Assembly (NCBI GenBank): GCA_022824865.1
Contig: JAJDZD010000042.1
Coordinates: 1 to 32,149, forward strand
DNA: 32,149 nt
DNA from: Chloroflexota bacterium
Lineage (GTDB): Bacteria > Chloroflexota > UBA11872
Reading direction: 5' to 3'
Numbering within the stretch: position 1 is the stretch's first letter; every line of letters starts with the position of its first letter. Below, piece after piece: positions 32,109 through 32,149 of this stretch. Under the pieces are notes generated by a model, which was not told where the DNA came from, did not search any database, and saw only the letters and a list, made by a program, of their open reading frames with translations. The position numbers and the translations under genes are program-made.

Positions 32109-32149
32109 TTGGCAGAGCAACAACCTGTCTCCACCAACGGCCGCGCTGG
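32109..32149 (+). CDS. Start of an unidentified gene, cut by the window edge
   Basis: GGAGG at 32098-32102 stands 6 nt before a TTG that opens a frame with 13 full codons (MAEQQPVSTNGRA) before the window ends. The upstream promoter and long leader support a real gene. The few residues do not identify a family. Confidence 0.5.
   Translation, partial: MAEQQPVSTNGRA

Overview
The window is GC-rich bacterial chromosome (a counted stretch at 16321-16380 is 39/60 G+C). The best clue to the host is the solute-binding lipoprotein at 13946-15508. Right after its lipobox cysteine it carries a Val/Glu/Lys-rich repetitive stalk of about 60 residues, a feature I associate with ABC sugar-binding proteins of Chloroflexota. 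Together with several Gfo/Idh dehydrogenases, a URO-D-like protein, a sulfatase-like hydrolase and a CocE-type hydrolase, this suggests a heterotrophic Chloroflexota genome (SAR202, Dehalococcoidia or Anaerolineae-like). That assignment is inference. I see no phage, IS transposase, CRISPR array, tRNA or rRNA.

Layout. (1) 111-5141 (+): a large glycoside-hydrolase-like protein, a 50-residue lipoprotein and a ComM/YifB ATPase. (2) 5158-8154 (-): a tight SDR / acetoacetate-decarboxylase-like / MFS operon. (3) 8372-9367 (+): a Gfo/Idh dehydrogenase. (4) 9390-10858 (-): cupin then acetamidase/formamidase, divergent from (5) a 2-hydroxyacid dehydrogenase at 10955-11980 (+). (6) 12032-15508 (-): a sugar-type ABC importer (binding protein, two permeases, no ATPase), with a perfect 16-bp hairpin after the binding-protein gene and a clear GC drop in the permeases. 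(7) 15692-20094 (+): DCC thiol oxidoreductase, URO-D-like protein, uronate-dehydrogenase-like protein, aldo/keto reductase, sugar isomerase. (8) 20091-25059 (-): Gfo/Idh, argG, a membrane-anchored endonuclease/exonuclease/phosphatase (EEP) protein, GNAT. (9) 25188-26615 (+): a sulfatase-like hydrolase. (10) 26750-27814 (-): a third Gfo/Idh. (11) 28270-31699 (+): CocE/NonD hydrolase, macro-domain protein, methyltransferase. (12) 31743 to the right edge: a good sigma-70 promoter, a leader of about 330 nt with a 25-bp hairpin, and the first 13 codons of a cut-off gene.

Functional reading. Most of the window looks like intracellular breakdown of carbohydrate or organic acids: an ABC importer, a GH-like enzyme with no visible signal peptide, a uronate-dehydrogenase-like protein, an aldo/keto reductase, a TIM-barrel isomerase and three Gfo/Idh enzymes. 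Housekeeping genes (comM, argG) are interspersed, and the transcription units alternate in strand, so this is a catabolic neighbourhood and not one operon. The most distinctive items are the sulfatase-like enzyme with Thr at the formylglycine position, the URO-D/uronate-dehydrogenase cluster, the EEP protein fused to a polytopic membrane domain, two families of structured intergenic repeats, and the structured leader at the right edge.
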